Source: Anarhynchus alexandrinus
Taxonomy: Eukaryota > Chordata > Aves > Charadriiformes > Charadriidae
Length of the DNA stretch: 64,000 nucleotides
Direction of reading: 5' to 3'
NCBI GenBank assembly: GCA_008711295.1
Contig: VUYV01000054.1
Coordinates: forward strand, 938,654-1,002,653
In this document: piece by piece, positions 38,107 to 50,783 of the stretch
Layout of the letters: the number at the start of each line of letters is the position of its first letter
Position numbering within the stretch: the stretch's first letter is position 1
Program-made: the position numbers and the translations under genes
The notes under the pieces: model-generated
What the model was told of the DNA's origin: nothing
The model's input: the letters and a program-made list of their open reading frames with translations, nothing else
The model's database searches: none

Positions 38107-41100
38107 TGCGCTCTGGTAAGGCCACAGCACAGACAAGTTATCAGCAGAAGACCCCCACATCCTGCCCAGAGAATGGCATTGAGGTTGCAGTAGTTCACAT
38201 ACCTTTGCTTTTCCTGACAGGCCATCAGGAAAACAAATGTATCCAGACTAGGAGAAGCAGATAATTCTCAAATCTGAAAAGTTTAGCCCATGCTGTTGGT
38301 AGCAGGAAGGGTACTGTGTACAGCTTCAAGCTGGTATAGCTGGCTTTCTGCACCTCCTATGTGTTGCCCTGCCCTCAGCAACCTTTCCTGTCCATTCCTC
38401 CAGCAACACCAGGCTGCCCCAGCCTCTGCTGTTCTCCCGTCTGTACTTCCAGGTCTTTTGCTCGTTGGTCTCTGTTGCTGCTCCCCTGCAGTCTGTCATC
38501 TTTCGTGTTGGTCTTGCAAACCTTTCATTCTGCTGCTGCATCCCAGCTGCCTCTGTCTTTCTCCCCAGCTGTCACAAGTTCACAGCTACCTGCTGTCCTG
38601 TGCTTTTGGCTACAGAGTCCCAGTCCGGCTTCTCAGTGCATAGTGGTCCCAGGCTGGTGGCCTTTATCTGCTGGGAAAAACTTTATCTGCTTACCCATGT
38701 AGTTGATTGAAAGCTTCTCTATCTCATCCATTCATCCTGGGCTGACCTTCAGCGAGTGTCTGTGGATAGCACACTCTGCTCTCCCTTCATTCCCTGTGCA
38801 GGATTTCTCTTGTTATATTTCTCCATACTTTTCCTCATTACCAAGTCTGCATTTACAGTGCTTCTGAGCCCTGTGTGTGCTAAATTCAGTACTGCTCTTC
38901 CATGTCTGAATATTTGGAGATTCTGGGCTGATTGGGAAGGGGGAGGGTGTCTCCACCCAAACCCCTTGGCAGCCTGATCTGATGTACTTGCAGCTAGACA
39001 AAGTATTTGCTTCACTGAATTGTGAACTCTGGGGCAATTGGGCCAGTTAGTTCATCAGTGGAGGTTGGTTGAGATAGTCATGTTTCTGCACCAGTACTGA
39101 AACAGGTATCCTGAAAATACGTTAGCAGCTTCAGAACACAGAATAGGGCTGGGTAGAAATTGGATGGAGTCTTGGCTGGGAATAACTTCCATGTCCCTAT
39201 ATAATAACACCAGAGTGTGTACTGTGGGTCAGTCTTGGGTTTAGGGTCTGTTACTGTTTTGTTGTGATACCAAGCAGACACTGTTAGACTGAAGGATTTG
39301 CTGTAAGGCTCTGTTGATCTCAGGCTGGGGGTAGCATATCTTCCCCTCGCTCTCTCACGAACAACTCCAGACAATATGTGAAAGGGAAATGGAAGAGGAA
39401 AAAAAAAAATATCCTTCTGCTCTTAGAGCTATTCCCCTTCCAGCCTCTGCTGCACATTACCTTGTGTGACTCATACAGAACAAAGACAAGTAGGATTTTA
39501 GAGCTAATTTCTTTAAAATTTGAGCCCACTTTGGTCTTTGCTGCTGACAGAGTACAACCTGCCTCCCCTTACTGGACTGACAGGTTTTGGACCAAGTGCA
39601 TATATTTTAGAGAATTTTAAAAAGCAGTAAAACCAGCACAGTGGGATTCAACCTCTATTATCCAGGAGCCATAAGTAAAGGCAATCCACAGCTGGATGCA
39701 GGAATATGGAGAAAAACAGAAGCAAAAGCCTCTCCTGTCAACACCAGTTTTCATGCAGTGGAGTAACTCTGTTAAGCTCAGCACTATCACGTTGATGTAC
39801 CTTAGCTATGAAAGTACATGATGTGGGTGTCATTTGTCAACAGTGCCTGTTCCCTCCTAGTATGAGCATCATGGTGTGAAGTTCTTTTGACAGACCAGCC
39901 CTGGGGATGTGGCACCTGGCTGAAGATGCTAAACTGGAATACGCTGGCCCTTGGGCAGCGAGTTCTTGAGCAGGAGCAGTCTGAGCTTTCATGAGAAATA
40001 CCTTGAGCCATGCTTTCAGGGGTTATGGCACTGCTTGAGCAGGTGATGCCCTTGGTCCCACTCCTTTCTGCATGGCTTTTTTTTTTTTTTTTTTACTTTT
40101 TGTGATTGGGATGCAGCTGGCAAGACGGCTGGCCTCTGTGCCTCCTGGCTTACTTCCTTCACATCTCATTGATCAGAGGCTGCTTCAGGAGTTGCTTATT
40201 AACCCTCAAAGAGAAAAATCCTGTTGGAACACAATTTTTGCTTGATACAGAACGTGTCACAGCCCTCACTGGGAAGCTCCAGCAGAACAGCTCTGCAGGC
40301 CAATGGAAGCATGCCCAGGATGGTGCCTTTAGATTACTGTAGCACAGAGTCCCTCAGCATAACAAGGATATGAGCACCAGTGATTAGCAGAGAAACCAGG
40401 CTTGAGGGCTTGTTTTGATTTGTGCTTCAGCCTTCCGATCTAACACACTTAATGCGCATCAGGGAGCAGGGCAAGGAGACACTTTGTTCTCATATCTTGC
40501 AAAGTCAATCAGTTGCATAATATGAATCACAGAGGCAGCAGGAACGTGATCAAGTGCAGAGAGGGGACACATCAAACGCTTTATTGTGGCTATGGGGAGG
40601 GGTGAGCCAGGCCTCTCTCTACCCAGCTTATCTTTCCCTAACTGCCTTTGAGCCTGTTTTGCATCAGCTGCCTGTCACTCTAAATACAGCTCAGACTGCA
40701 AGGTAGCTTCCCTGGAGCCCCTGTCTATTAGAATAGGAGAGGTAAACACCCCCAAAAGTCTCCAGAACGATTCAGAGAGTTTAAATTAGCCACTTCCTCT
40801 GCCTTATCCTCACAGCGGGGCAGGGATTGCTCAGGGGCTGTGCAGCGCTGCATGCTGAGCTGAGCGCGGTTAGAGCCAGCATGTGTGTGAGACAGGTGAG
40901 AGACAGCGCCTGGGCAGGGTGTCACCCTGGCTGTTTGATTCAAAGGGCTGAGCTCTAAGGGGAAAATGGCCTTTTTTCTTAAGATAAAGCTTCAACTTGG
41001 AGCTCCTGCAACTTGCGAGAGGTGTCTAGGCAGGTAGTCTGGTGTGGTGCAAGTAAGTTACTTTCTATGCCCTCCACGTCCTTCTGAAGCTGGGCCACTG

Positions 41101-44100
41101 TGCAACCAGGAGTACCTGTCACACCATCCGAAGGAGTGCAAGCGCCAGGTATCATGGTAGCCTGAGCTCTTGGCTGTTTCCCCTCCTAAGCCTTCTGTTT
41201 TTCTTTCCTCAACAGGTGCTTAAAAATTTTACAGATCCGTAGTGCTTATTCAAAGGTTGAGCTGCAGATGTACTAGCCGACATTGGAAGGGACAGACCCT
41301 CCGCTCAGGGCAGAAATTGCAACACCCTAACTGAGAGTGACCCTGAAAAAAGCCATACATGTTTTTGGCAGCTTCTGTCTCTGACAAGGAAGAAATGCCT
41401 CATTGAAGTTTGATGCTGACTTAGAAAATGGCAGATGACCAGTCTGTTCTCTCCCAGTGCAAGGTTTGATGTGATGCCTTACCAGATGTTCTGCGCACCT
41501 GCTGGCAGCTGAGCCCCACATATTTTGGTTGAAGGAAGCAGGGTTACGAGGTGGATAGCAGTGAGGTATGTTGAAGGGAGAGGGGGTAAAAAGACATTGC
41601 TCCAACACAAAGGCTCCCAGGCATCTGCCACTGTCTCAGGCAATTTCCTTCTTTGCCTAACAAACAGCAAGAGCATTTGCTGTTGAAAGCACATCTGAAA
41701 GCTGTGGGAGTGTATAATGACTGTGAGGGGTTTCTGGGTTTTCTTGCTCCACTTTGTAACTTCATCTCTCATCCTTGTTATATTAGCACTATTTTTAGCT
41801 GCTCTTACTCAGAGAGAACATAAGTGATTCTCCATTATGAATCTCAAGCACAAGATAACAATAAAGACAGCCAGGGATGTTGCTGAGCAGAAGGGTCATG
41901 CTGGAGGCCCGTGCCTGGCATAGCTCCCCTGGAGATCCTACCACACTGTCCCAAAGCACTGGGGCACTGGTTTTGGCTCTCAGTGACCTCCCTTGCAGGG
42001 CGGCAAGGCCACTCAGTGCATGCACGTGCTCCCTCCAGAGACAGCCAAGTTTCCCTGGAGACCCTTGGCTGCTGGACACTGTTCCCAAGAATTGTCTTGT
42101 CCAGATGCCGTGGGACGTGTCCTCCTCCTTCCCACGGCTAATCTCTGGGGCCTCTCCTCACATAGCTTCCTGCCCTCTCTGTGCATCACTGACCACTTTT
42201 TCCCCTTCTGCTCTCCTCCTTTCCAGCTCTCATGACCCCAGCCTTTCCCGTTTCTTGCCAGCGTGGCTCCATCCTATTCCTCAGCCTGGCCTTCCCTCTA
42301 CAGGCACCCCAAGATGCTGGTGCTCACGGGGCAAGGGAAGAATACAGCTGGGGTCTACTGGCAGCAAAGAGGTAGGACACGTCTCATGGAGTGGAGGTGA
42401 ATGCAGAGTTCAGCGTGGTCATGGCGTGAGGCTACCTCAGTGAGAAAGGGAGAGGACAAGCAATGCCCAGGGAGGATTTGTTGGCTGTCAGGATATCAGG
42501 CATGTTTTTGTGGGCATCTAGCATGCTCTGTAACAAACCGGGGTCTGTGCCTGGCAATCCTTTCCAGGTGAGACAAGCCCCTGAACTTAGGCTGAGTGGC
42601 AATCTCATGTGAGGGTTTTGTGGGGAGAGTTTAGCTGGACTGACTGGGACTGCAGCTTTATGTCACAAAATGGGGAAACACAATTTGTCAGTACTACCCT
42701 TACCAGAGGCTCGAAATTTCCTATGCTGCACAAATAAGATAAACACTCTGTACTTATGGAATATTAAGCACTTTGTACATGATGGCAGTCAATTTATACA
42801 GTGATAATGCTGAACAGTACAACACCTTTCAGAGCCATGCTTGTCTTTAGAACTAACTTGTCTCTCCATTGATCAGAAACAGTGCTCTGGGTCTGAATAT
42901 ACTTGATCTGAGAAAATCCAGGTCCATAATGTATCTTTGTGGCTCCATCTCTGAGATTATCCAAGGCGGCATGTCCTTTGATTCTTGCATTATATCCTTA
43001 GGACCACAAGTCCTCTGTGGATGACAGTTTAAGGATTACTGTAGTAGGTCTTGGTCAGATTCCTGTGTGATCCAAGTGATCCTGTGTTAGATGAGCCAGT
43101 TACGGATACTGGAGATTTGATTCAAAACAGGTGTAGAAGCCCGTATTTTTTTCCTTCTGTGTTGAAACTGATTTCTAGCTGAATCACCAAGGTACATATG
43201 TGCCTTGGGATAGCAGCTTGCAGAAGTCTCACCTGCTGAGCCAGTAATTGCAGTCTTTAGCATCCAGCCTGCATCCAGAGCACCAGAAGGACAGGCAAAC
43301 ACGGTTTTGGAAGAGACAGTAAGATCTCAGCTACGTGCATCCTGCTGAGAAGTTCAGAAGGATGAAATGTAACAACATGGAGCATTTATTTCTCCTTTGG
43401 AAAAAGCAGAAATTTCTAAATGATGAAGCATTAAATGTTGTCACTCTCAGCGTGATGCTGTGAGCATCAGCTGCAGAGCACAGCCATGGACCATGTGCCA
43501 TAGATTGTGCTCACAACTNGTGAAGCTCAGATCTGCCTGGATTTTCAGCACTGCTGCAACATAAATTTTAAATAGCAAGAGGTCTTGGCAAAACAATGCT
43601 CACCAAGTGATGACTGTTTTCCAATAGCCTTTGCGTGTCTATTATATACTGTATGCATTCCTATGCAATCAGCCTCTGCAGCAAATGACTTTTTCCCAGT
43701 GTAGCAATTCCACATTTTTACTACACTGGATGTTTGCCACTTGCAGTTTCATTCTGTCCAATTCACCTCCAAGACACAGATCAAGGAACTTCAGGCTAGG
43801 ATCAGCTGTTTTCAGTGCAGTTTCATTTTGCTGCTTCCTTTCTGTGATTTCTAAACTAGCTGCGCATCAGGGCTGACTGATCCGTTGAATACCTGGCACC
43901 TTTTAGAATTGCCCTTCAGGCTGGGGCCACATCCAGAGCGTTAACTTCTACCCCAAGTCAACTCAGCCATTGTATGCAGCAGGCTGGCGTCACGCAGTGC
44001 TTTTGAATGGATGCCATTTCTCTGCTGCAGGTGCTTGTCCTTGCTTTTGTGTTTCTTTTGCCTGCAATCATGATGCTCTGCAACCCCATCTGCAGACTTG

Positions 44101-44382
44101 TCAGACATCACCTTTTAAATAACTGGCATACCCTTGAGACAGGCATTGACAGATGCTTGCTGCTTCCAAGCCGCCTTTTGTAAGTGGGCTTAGAGAATTA
44201 AACAACTAAACTGTGACTGGAGCAGTAAGCAACGTGCTTTGGATGCTGAGCCACGACCCCACTGACAAAATGTCCCCTGGGCTTTGCACTTCTGAATAAA
44301 GCTGTAGCCTTTGTTCCCTGGCATGGGCCCTTGTGGCGTGGCAGCTCTAATCCTGCTCGGCTGCCACTGGAAAGATAAGAGA

Positions 44383-44399
44383 GAAGGAAGGAAGGAAGG
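44383..44399. repeat. short GGAA repeat
   Basis: Four tandem GGAA units in gaaggaaggaaggaaggt. Confidence 0.6.
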
Positions 44400-44949
44400 T
44401 CCATCTAAGGTTAAGACAGTAGATCTTACTAGATCTGCAGCGATGAAAGATTTAGCCTTGCAGCCTGTAACCTCGCATCCTCTAGTAATTGTCTAGGCAG
44501 AAGATAGCTCAATCACATTGAAAAGTTGGGCTTTTTAAAGCTGTAGGAAAGAAGTCACTGCACAGCTGGGTTGCTAAGGTGCAGAAGGCGTGAGGAGTGG
44601 TTTTGTTGTACACTGTACATAAAGGCGTCTTAATTTCTGACGCATCAACCCTCTTCCTACCTCCCTTTATGCCTCCTCCTTCCCTGTACCTTAGGGCACA
44701 TTCGGGTGAAGCAATCAGCCCACTAGTGAGATGTCCCCAGGCGAGGTGTGCGCAAACCACTGACTGTAAGCTAAAGCAGGGATGGGCCCACAGGGGTCAA
44801 GCTGAGCTGTCCCACCATTGCCCATCACAGCTCCTTGTCTCAATAGGGGATTTCCCGGTAAGCATCAAATAGTAAGTGCAAACATCTTGTGAAGAAGAAC
44901 ACGAAGGAACACAGAATTGTGTGTTTAAATCAATAGCAGCTAAATATCA

Positions 44950-45006
44950 GTTATATATATATATATCAGGTATATATAATGCTGATATATAACGTTATAT
45001 ATCAGG
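44950..45006. repeat. TATATATCAGG-type imperfect tandem repeat
   Basis: Alternating TA runs punctuated by ATCAGG, with three or four related units in under 60 bp. Confidence 0.65.
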
Positions 45007-47412
45007 TCAAAATATGGACTGAAAATACTTAGACCTGGTTGATGTCAAGGGTGAGATTGTTTGCTGTGAGCAGTCTGCGGTATGTAGCTCACTAGAGCTA
45101 CCTTTGCTCAGTGGGAGCAGCACCCACCTCTCGGGTGCTGTGCTTCAGCCGGGGTGAGGGGGCTGAGGAGGGGCTGGCAGCACACCGACAGGACAAAACC
45201 AACTGCTTCACACCCCCAGGCACGTTTCAGGGACAGAAGAAGCAATGGCAACATTGGGATCTGGCACTAGGAGGCCTCCAGAGGAGCCGCAGGCAGAGCT
45301 GGGACACAGTGCAAGCGTCTGCTCAGTGTCCCTTGAAAAAGATCAGCGAGCGTGTCCCTGCCTGGGGGCTACACAGCCCTGGGGATGATCTACACAGTTC
45401 TATATCAACCAAGTGCAACTGTTTTACACTGAGATTCTTGGAGGAACAGGCTAAAGGGCTCACAGGACAAAGAGTAGTCCTTTTTCATACATTTTAGAAT
45501 AAAAAGAGAATGGAAGAAAGCCATGCTCTAAGAGGGGGTGAGCTCTATAGTCACAGAGCTATTAACCTTTTGATCAGTGCAGGAGCACTATTAGTATGGA
45601 CGACAGCAGGCTCATTTGAAAAGGTGGTGATATAATTGATACCAGCTGATGTGATTTAATGGAAAACTAGATCTTTTCTAATGAGCTTAATAGTGCTTTT
45701 ATGAGAGAGTTGTGCTGGTGAAATAGATTTATAAATTAATATGACTTGCTATCAATATTTGGCTTAAAATGTCATAAAATCCATATTAAATGGACTAAAA
45801 GTGGCTAAATGAGACATTTCAAAGTGGTTTTGGTGTTGGGAAGGCATCAGTGAGCAGGCATATGTTGGCTTGGTTTGTGGTCCAATGATATTCAAAACTT
45901 TCTTAGTGATTAAGAGGAAATGTTTAAGGGGCTGTTAATCAAGACGGATGATGAGACAGAGATTTGGGAAACTGGAAGGCAAATTACTCAAATTATAGCT
46001 TTTTCTGTTGTCTGATGCCCACAAACAAGAAAAATAGACAGACAAAAAAACCCCAAAACACTTATTTCGTTAGCAAACCCAAACCAGGAGAAAAAAAAAT
46101 GCATTTGGGCAGAACAAAACTCTTCCTTTGATACAAGATGAAATATTTTCTTATTGGTAGTAGGCAGGAGAAGTAGACAGCCCAAAAATGGAGGGTTGAA
46201 GCAAGGAAAAACCCAACCAAAACCCCCAAAATTTCCAAGCACTTAGAAATGGCAAACATCCACTGATGTTGTAGGTGCGTGTGTAAGTAGAAAACACCTG
46301 AGAGCATGGGAAAATTGTATGAGTTGTACATTTGATTGTATGAGTTGCATGAAGTTGGGGCTGAATGAATGTGCTAATGTTTACAGAGCATCACTTCAGA
46401 GAGGAGCCGGCTCAGGAAGACACTATGACAAGAAACCAAAGCTGCTTTGCCTTTAAAATTTCATCTTTGCCTCATCCAAGAGAAGCAGAAAGGTGACTGG
46501 GTCAGCCTGGAGGTACATTCACTTGAGAAGGTTTCCATGTGAGCAGCGAATTAACTGTGTGGCAGAATGGTGAGTCATCCCTCTCCTCGGGGTAATTTGG
46601 GAAGAGATGCTCTCCCCTCAAAGGCTGCATCTGGGCGCTGGTTGCGAGGACCATGGCTGTGGTCACGCATGAAGTCTGGCAGTGCACCACAGAGACATGG
46701 GAAAGAATGTTTTCCTCAGACTATGCTGTGGGACAACATTTCTGGGAATCCCAGTGCTGGCTAGGGGACCCTATGGGGACAAGCGTGGCCTCTCCATGTG
46801 TCTTTTAGAGAGGTCAGGCCATAGTCAGTGCCCTGGGACAGGAAACGTGGCTGCATGCAGTGTCAGGCACAGGCACGTGCTGAGCTGATTCATCCAAATT
46901 TAGACCCAAATGGTCCTTCCAGCACTCTCTGCTCCCAGCTCATTAGCCGTAATTCAATCAAAGCACACATGTATGTGGAAAAGATGCAGCCCTTGTTACT
47001 GGAAGGAAATCTTACCCACTAAAGGGTGTACTGGAGAAGAAATCAATGGTGGGGGGGTGGATTGGAAGGGATTTTGTACGAAGAGTACTTGGGACTGGGG
47101 GATGGGAGAAGCAAATCAAGGAGTTCAGCACAGCTCCAGGCCCCCTCCCCACAGCAGGGCACGGCACGGGGGCTGCTCACGTGGACAGAAGTGTCACCAG
47201 GGCAGCTGCTAGCGCAGGGCTTCTGCAGCCTGGGGCCGTGGGGACTAGTGCCACCCTGGTTAGTGCTTCTCAGGGGTGTGGGAGCTGCTCCGGTTCCCCA
47301 CCAATGCTGTCTGCAGAGCAGATCAGGGGCCAGACACGTATTGGGATAGGGATGTCCATGAGAAACATGGCCAGTCACCCCTTGTGCACCAGTGCCAAGG
47401 TGCCTGGCACCT

Positions 47413-47480
47413 TGGAGGATGAGGATGAGTAGGCAGATGAGGATGAGATGAGTAGGCAGAAGAGGAGGATAAGCAGGCAA
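47413..47480. repeat. GATGAG / GAGTAGGCAG minisatellite-like repeat
   Basis: Irregular repeats of GATGAG with GTAGGCAGA and AAGCAGGCAA variants, purine-rich on the plus strand over about 70 bp. Confidence 0.6.
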
Positions 47481-50400
47481 CTGTTTGCTTCTGCAAGGCA
47501 GACCGGGGAGGGCTGCAGCGACAGGAGAGGCTGTGTCCCAGCAGCACATCCTCACAGCCCCCATGTCATGCCCTTCTACATTTCCAGTGACGCAAAGCAG
47601 CTGTCTTCCTTGCGCTCCCACTGCACCCTGCTCTGACATGGGAAGAGACTGAGGCGGGAGAGCCCCGCGCTTTCAAGAGGGCAACAGCCTGTAGTAGCTC
47701 GGCTCTGGGCAATGACCACCAAAGCAGCGTTCCCCGTGCTCCCTGCCTCCTCCCACGGCCTGCCGCTTGGCTATGGCTGAGCCGAGGGACGCATCCCACA
47801 CGCACTTGTGTACAGGGGTGAGCACGCGTGTGTGACGTTTTTCCCTAGCAGTGATGGTGGGAGGGAAAGCTCCGCTTTCATAGCCTTGTCTCTAGCTGCT
47901 TGGGGAGGCAGGGCGGGGGATGCCACAGTGGGAACCGCAGACATTTACTATCGTGCTGTCTCCTGTGAGCCCCTGGGTGCCTCCAAAGCACCGCACAGCC
48001 GAGAGATGCATTGACCAGGGAGCCCCCACCCCCAGCCTTGCACCCCCAGCCCATCCTCACTGCTGATTTCTCCGTGCTGCAGGTGAAGCGAGCCGGAGGT
48101 GACGTGACAGGCGTAAAAAGTGGTGTGAGCTGCCGCTTCCCTAACAGACAGGGAGGAGGAGATTTTGGTGTTGAGCACAGCACAGTCTGTGCCCTGGGAG
48201 AAGAGGCCTGACTATGAAGGGTAAGAGATGGAAGGGGGTACTTTTGATTGGGGAGCAGCTGGAGCAGCTAAGAGGATATTAAACTGCAACAGCTGGGAAA
48301 CACAGCTTAGAGGAGAAACAGTACACAAACACAAACTCCTCACATGGGGGCCAGACTGAACCAGTCTGTATTAATGAACTAGAAAAAGGGAAATTTCAAC
48401 TGCAGCAGTTCTAGGAGTCTGCATTCCCAGTCCAGGGAGGATGGTCTTAATTGCAAAGGCCTTTCAGCTGGCTGTTGTGATGGCAGTATTAGAAATTTCA
48501 TATTACAGCCTGCTCACACAGAAGTTGGTGAACACAGAATGTGACTTGATGTTGACAACACCAGCATTCAAGTGTCATTAGAGCCGCGCAGTGAACGTGC
48601 TTACAATCCACAGAGAAGCGTGACATTCCTAAATCTGGTTATGTGCCAATTTGCAGAGAAATTGCAGAATTTCTGTGTTCTGCACAGAGGTTCCCTGCCC
48701 TAGCAAGCAGCCTTTGGGACCTTCCTGACCCAGGAGGTCAGGCTCTGACTGCCAGGGTTAGGGTCAGGGTTAGAGCTTGCAGATACTTGGACTGTGTCAG
48801 CCAGCTGAGCTCTTGAATTGCTTGAATGAATGTGCTGCAGTTGCACATGAACAGCAGTAACAATGCACAAGTTTGAGATTAAAATTAAATTAATTTAATT
48901 AAATATTTAGCAATTAATTAATTAGTTAAGTTTTTTCCTGTTGGCCGTGTTCTGCTGTTTGGCTTCTCTCCTCCCCAAATAGAAGACATCAGAGAGCTTT
49001 GGCACCAACTCTGCCAGTGCTCAGTCACTTCCTACAGATCCATCCAAGTGCTGTCCACTCACCAACACTAAAAACACAAGGGGATTCAGTTAGTTAAAGT
49101 TTTACACTGCCCTGTGCTGGAGCTGATTTTGATTTTTAGTCCAAGCAGTGCAGGACTTGCAGGCATGTTGCCTCGGGTTTGGCAACAGTATAGTCACATT
49201 CATACTAAAGCATTTTCAAGTTAGTTAGAGCATTGCCTTTCAGCACAGTTAATGATCTGAGAGGATGCAGTATGCCAAGGCAGGTGAATGAGTCTGGGAT
49301 TTGGGCTGTCTCTGCTGCTGGCTGTAGGCGCTAGAGATGCGGGAGGGAAAAGCTCACCCTGCAAGTTCTGCAGGTCGTGGGCAAAGTAAAGGTTTCCGGG
49401 GAGAGGGAGCACAGCAGTGGATAGCGTGGGCAGACAGCCTGCTGCTGAACTGAAACTTCTTTATTTCACAGCGGGAGCAAGACTGAAGTGCAGCAGACCA
49501 TATGCATGTCCGTCTGCCCAAAGCTTTCCCCTCTTTTATAATAATAACACAGGCTGTGCTGAGCCACGACTCAATAAATATCATCCAATTCTCTCTCTCT
49601 CCAGAGGGGCAACTGCCTTCTGCACCCTCCAAGGCCTGAGGACAAGTGGCGTAGCTGGTGTCATTCTGCTCTATCTTGGAACTACAGCAGAGCCAGGCAG
49701 TGCAGTCGCTACCAAACATCCCCACCGCCAGGTGTTTCATTGGTTCCTGCTTTAGCACAGAGTAGCTTCAGTGCTGCCACAAAGTCCTCTCTGGGCAGAC
49801 ACACTTATGCCTATTGTTTTAATTAATCGTCTTCCCTTGGGGACTCCTGAGCCCCAAGGTCTGGCTTTTGATTAGAGGCAAATGCAAATGGATAAGTAAG
49901 GTATTGCAGTGATACCCATTTATCTAAGGCACCCGTGTTGTCAACCTCCTGTCTTTCTTTTCCCTGCACATGTACGAGCTGTCCACGAATATGTGTGTGC
50001 CGGGACACACAAATTTTATATTCCAAAAGTGATATGCCCCTCAGAGCCTTTTTTTCAGCCTCACCCAAGGCATATATCCACATGCCTCTAGAATAAAACA
50101 GGACAGTCTCATCTGCCTGTGTAGTTCCCTGGTGAATTTACATTCTTCTTTTTCCTTAGAGCTCTGGTTTCTGCATTTGTTGGGATTATGGGAACCTTTT
50201 GTGTTTAAAATTCTTGTCCCTTGTTTTCCCCAGGTTGCTTTAAATAGCAGGGGAAAATGAACAGAGGAACCAGCAAAGCTCATCTCACTTCTCAGAATTT
50301 ATTCTCTGACCCTTTTTACTGTCTGTGCCCCTCTGAAAATCTCCTCCAGCTTTTATTTGCACCGTTCCACCTTTTGCAATAGAGGAAAGCCCCTGAAGCT

Positions 50401-50494
50401 TTTTCCATCCTTTTAAAAGAATCCACCCCTGCAGCCAGACACCAAGCTTCATTTCTGGTAAGGTTTTCAATCCCACTCGCTCCTTTGTCTTCGC

Positions 50495-50640
50495 TTATAC
50501 GTCACCCTCTTCCTCTTGGGTGGGCAAAAAGGGGACGGGTGCTGCTGCTGTGCTGACTCCTGACTGGGTCACCCAGTGCTGCTGGGCTGTCTGGGCTAGG
50601 CTATAAAACAGAGCCAAGGCAGCGCAGCTGGCTCAGAGAC
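50495..50640 (+). promoter_or_regulatory. RGS4: RGS4 core promoter with TATA box
   Basis: CTATAAAA at 50601-50608 is a good TATA box, placing transcription start near 50630-50640, about 100 bp before the ATG. Directly upstream are a 15-bp near-palindrome ACTGGGTCACCCAGT (50563-50577), which includes a GGGTCA nuclear-receptor-like half-site, and a CRE-like ACGTCAC at 50499-50505. The factor assignments are inference. Confidence 0.75.
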
Positions 50641-50739
50641 GAGACTGAATTCTGCAGACAGCGAAGGACCCGCACGCAGCCTCTGCCGCCTCCTGTGTTG
50701 TTGTTTTTCCTGGAATACAGAACCGACCTCGGAAGCAAG

Positions 50740-50783
50740 ATGTGCAAGGGACTCGCTGCACTGCCAGCCACTTGCTTAAAAAG
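50740..50783 (+). CDS. RGS4: RGS4 coding exon 1
   Basis: Encodes [14 protein letters not shown] plus two bases; donor AAAAG|gtactg. The ATG (AGCAAGATGT) follows the TATA promoter by about 135 bp. Confidence 0.94.

Larger units (their letters stand above)
38230..50480. other. intergenic DNA upstream of RGS4, no gene found
   Basis: Composition rises towards the right. Many overlapping open frames of 60-200 codons occur on both strands near 41.8-42.4 kb and 47.0-47.6 kb, but none has a recognisable domain, splice context or consistent coding pattern. T17 near 40078-40095, an AT repeat near 44954-45005 and a GATGAG repeat near 47415-47480 are simple sequence. Enhancers for RGS4 could lie here but cannot be identified from one sequence. 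Confidence 0.5.

Noticed and set aside
41877..42443. 188-codon plus-strand open frame
   Set aside because: No recognisable domain, several overlapping frames on both strands over the same bases, and no splice or promoter context; it looks like a chance frame in GC-rich DNA.
43519..43519. Single ambiguous base
   Set aside because: An isolated N in non-coding DNA with no repeat or homology break around it, unlike the one at 38106.
47043..47639. 198-codon minus-strand open frame
   Set aside because: Overlaps a GATGAG-type repeat and other frames; no similarity recognised.
48757..48778. Telomere-like agggttagggtcagggtta
   Set aside because: Only about three imperfect units, too short to suggest an interstitial telomere or fusion point.
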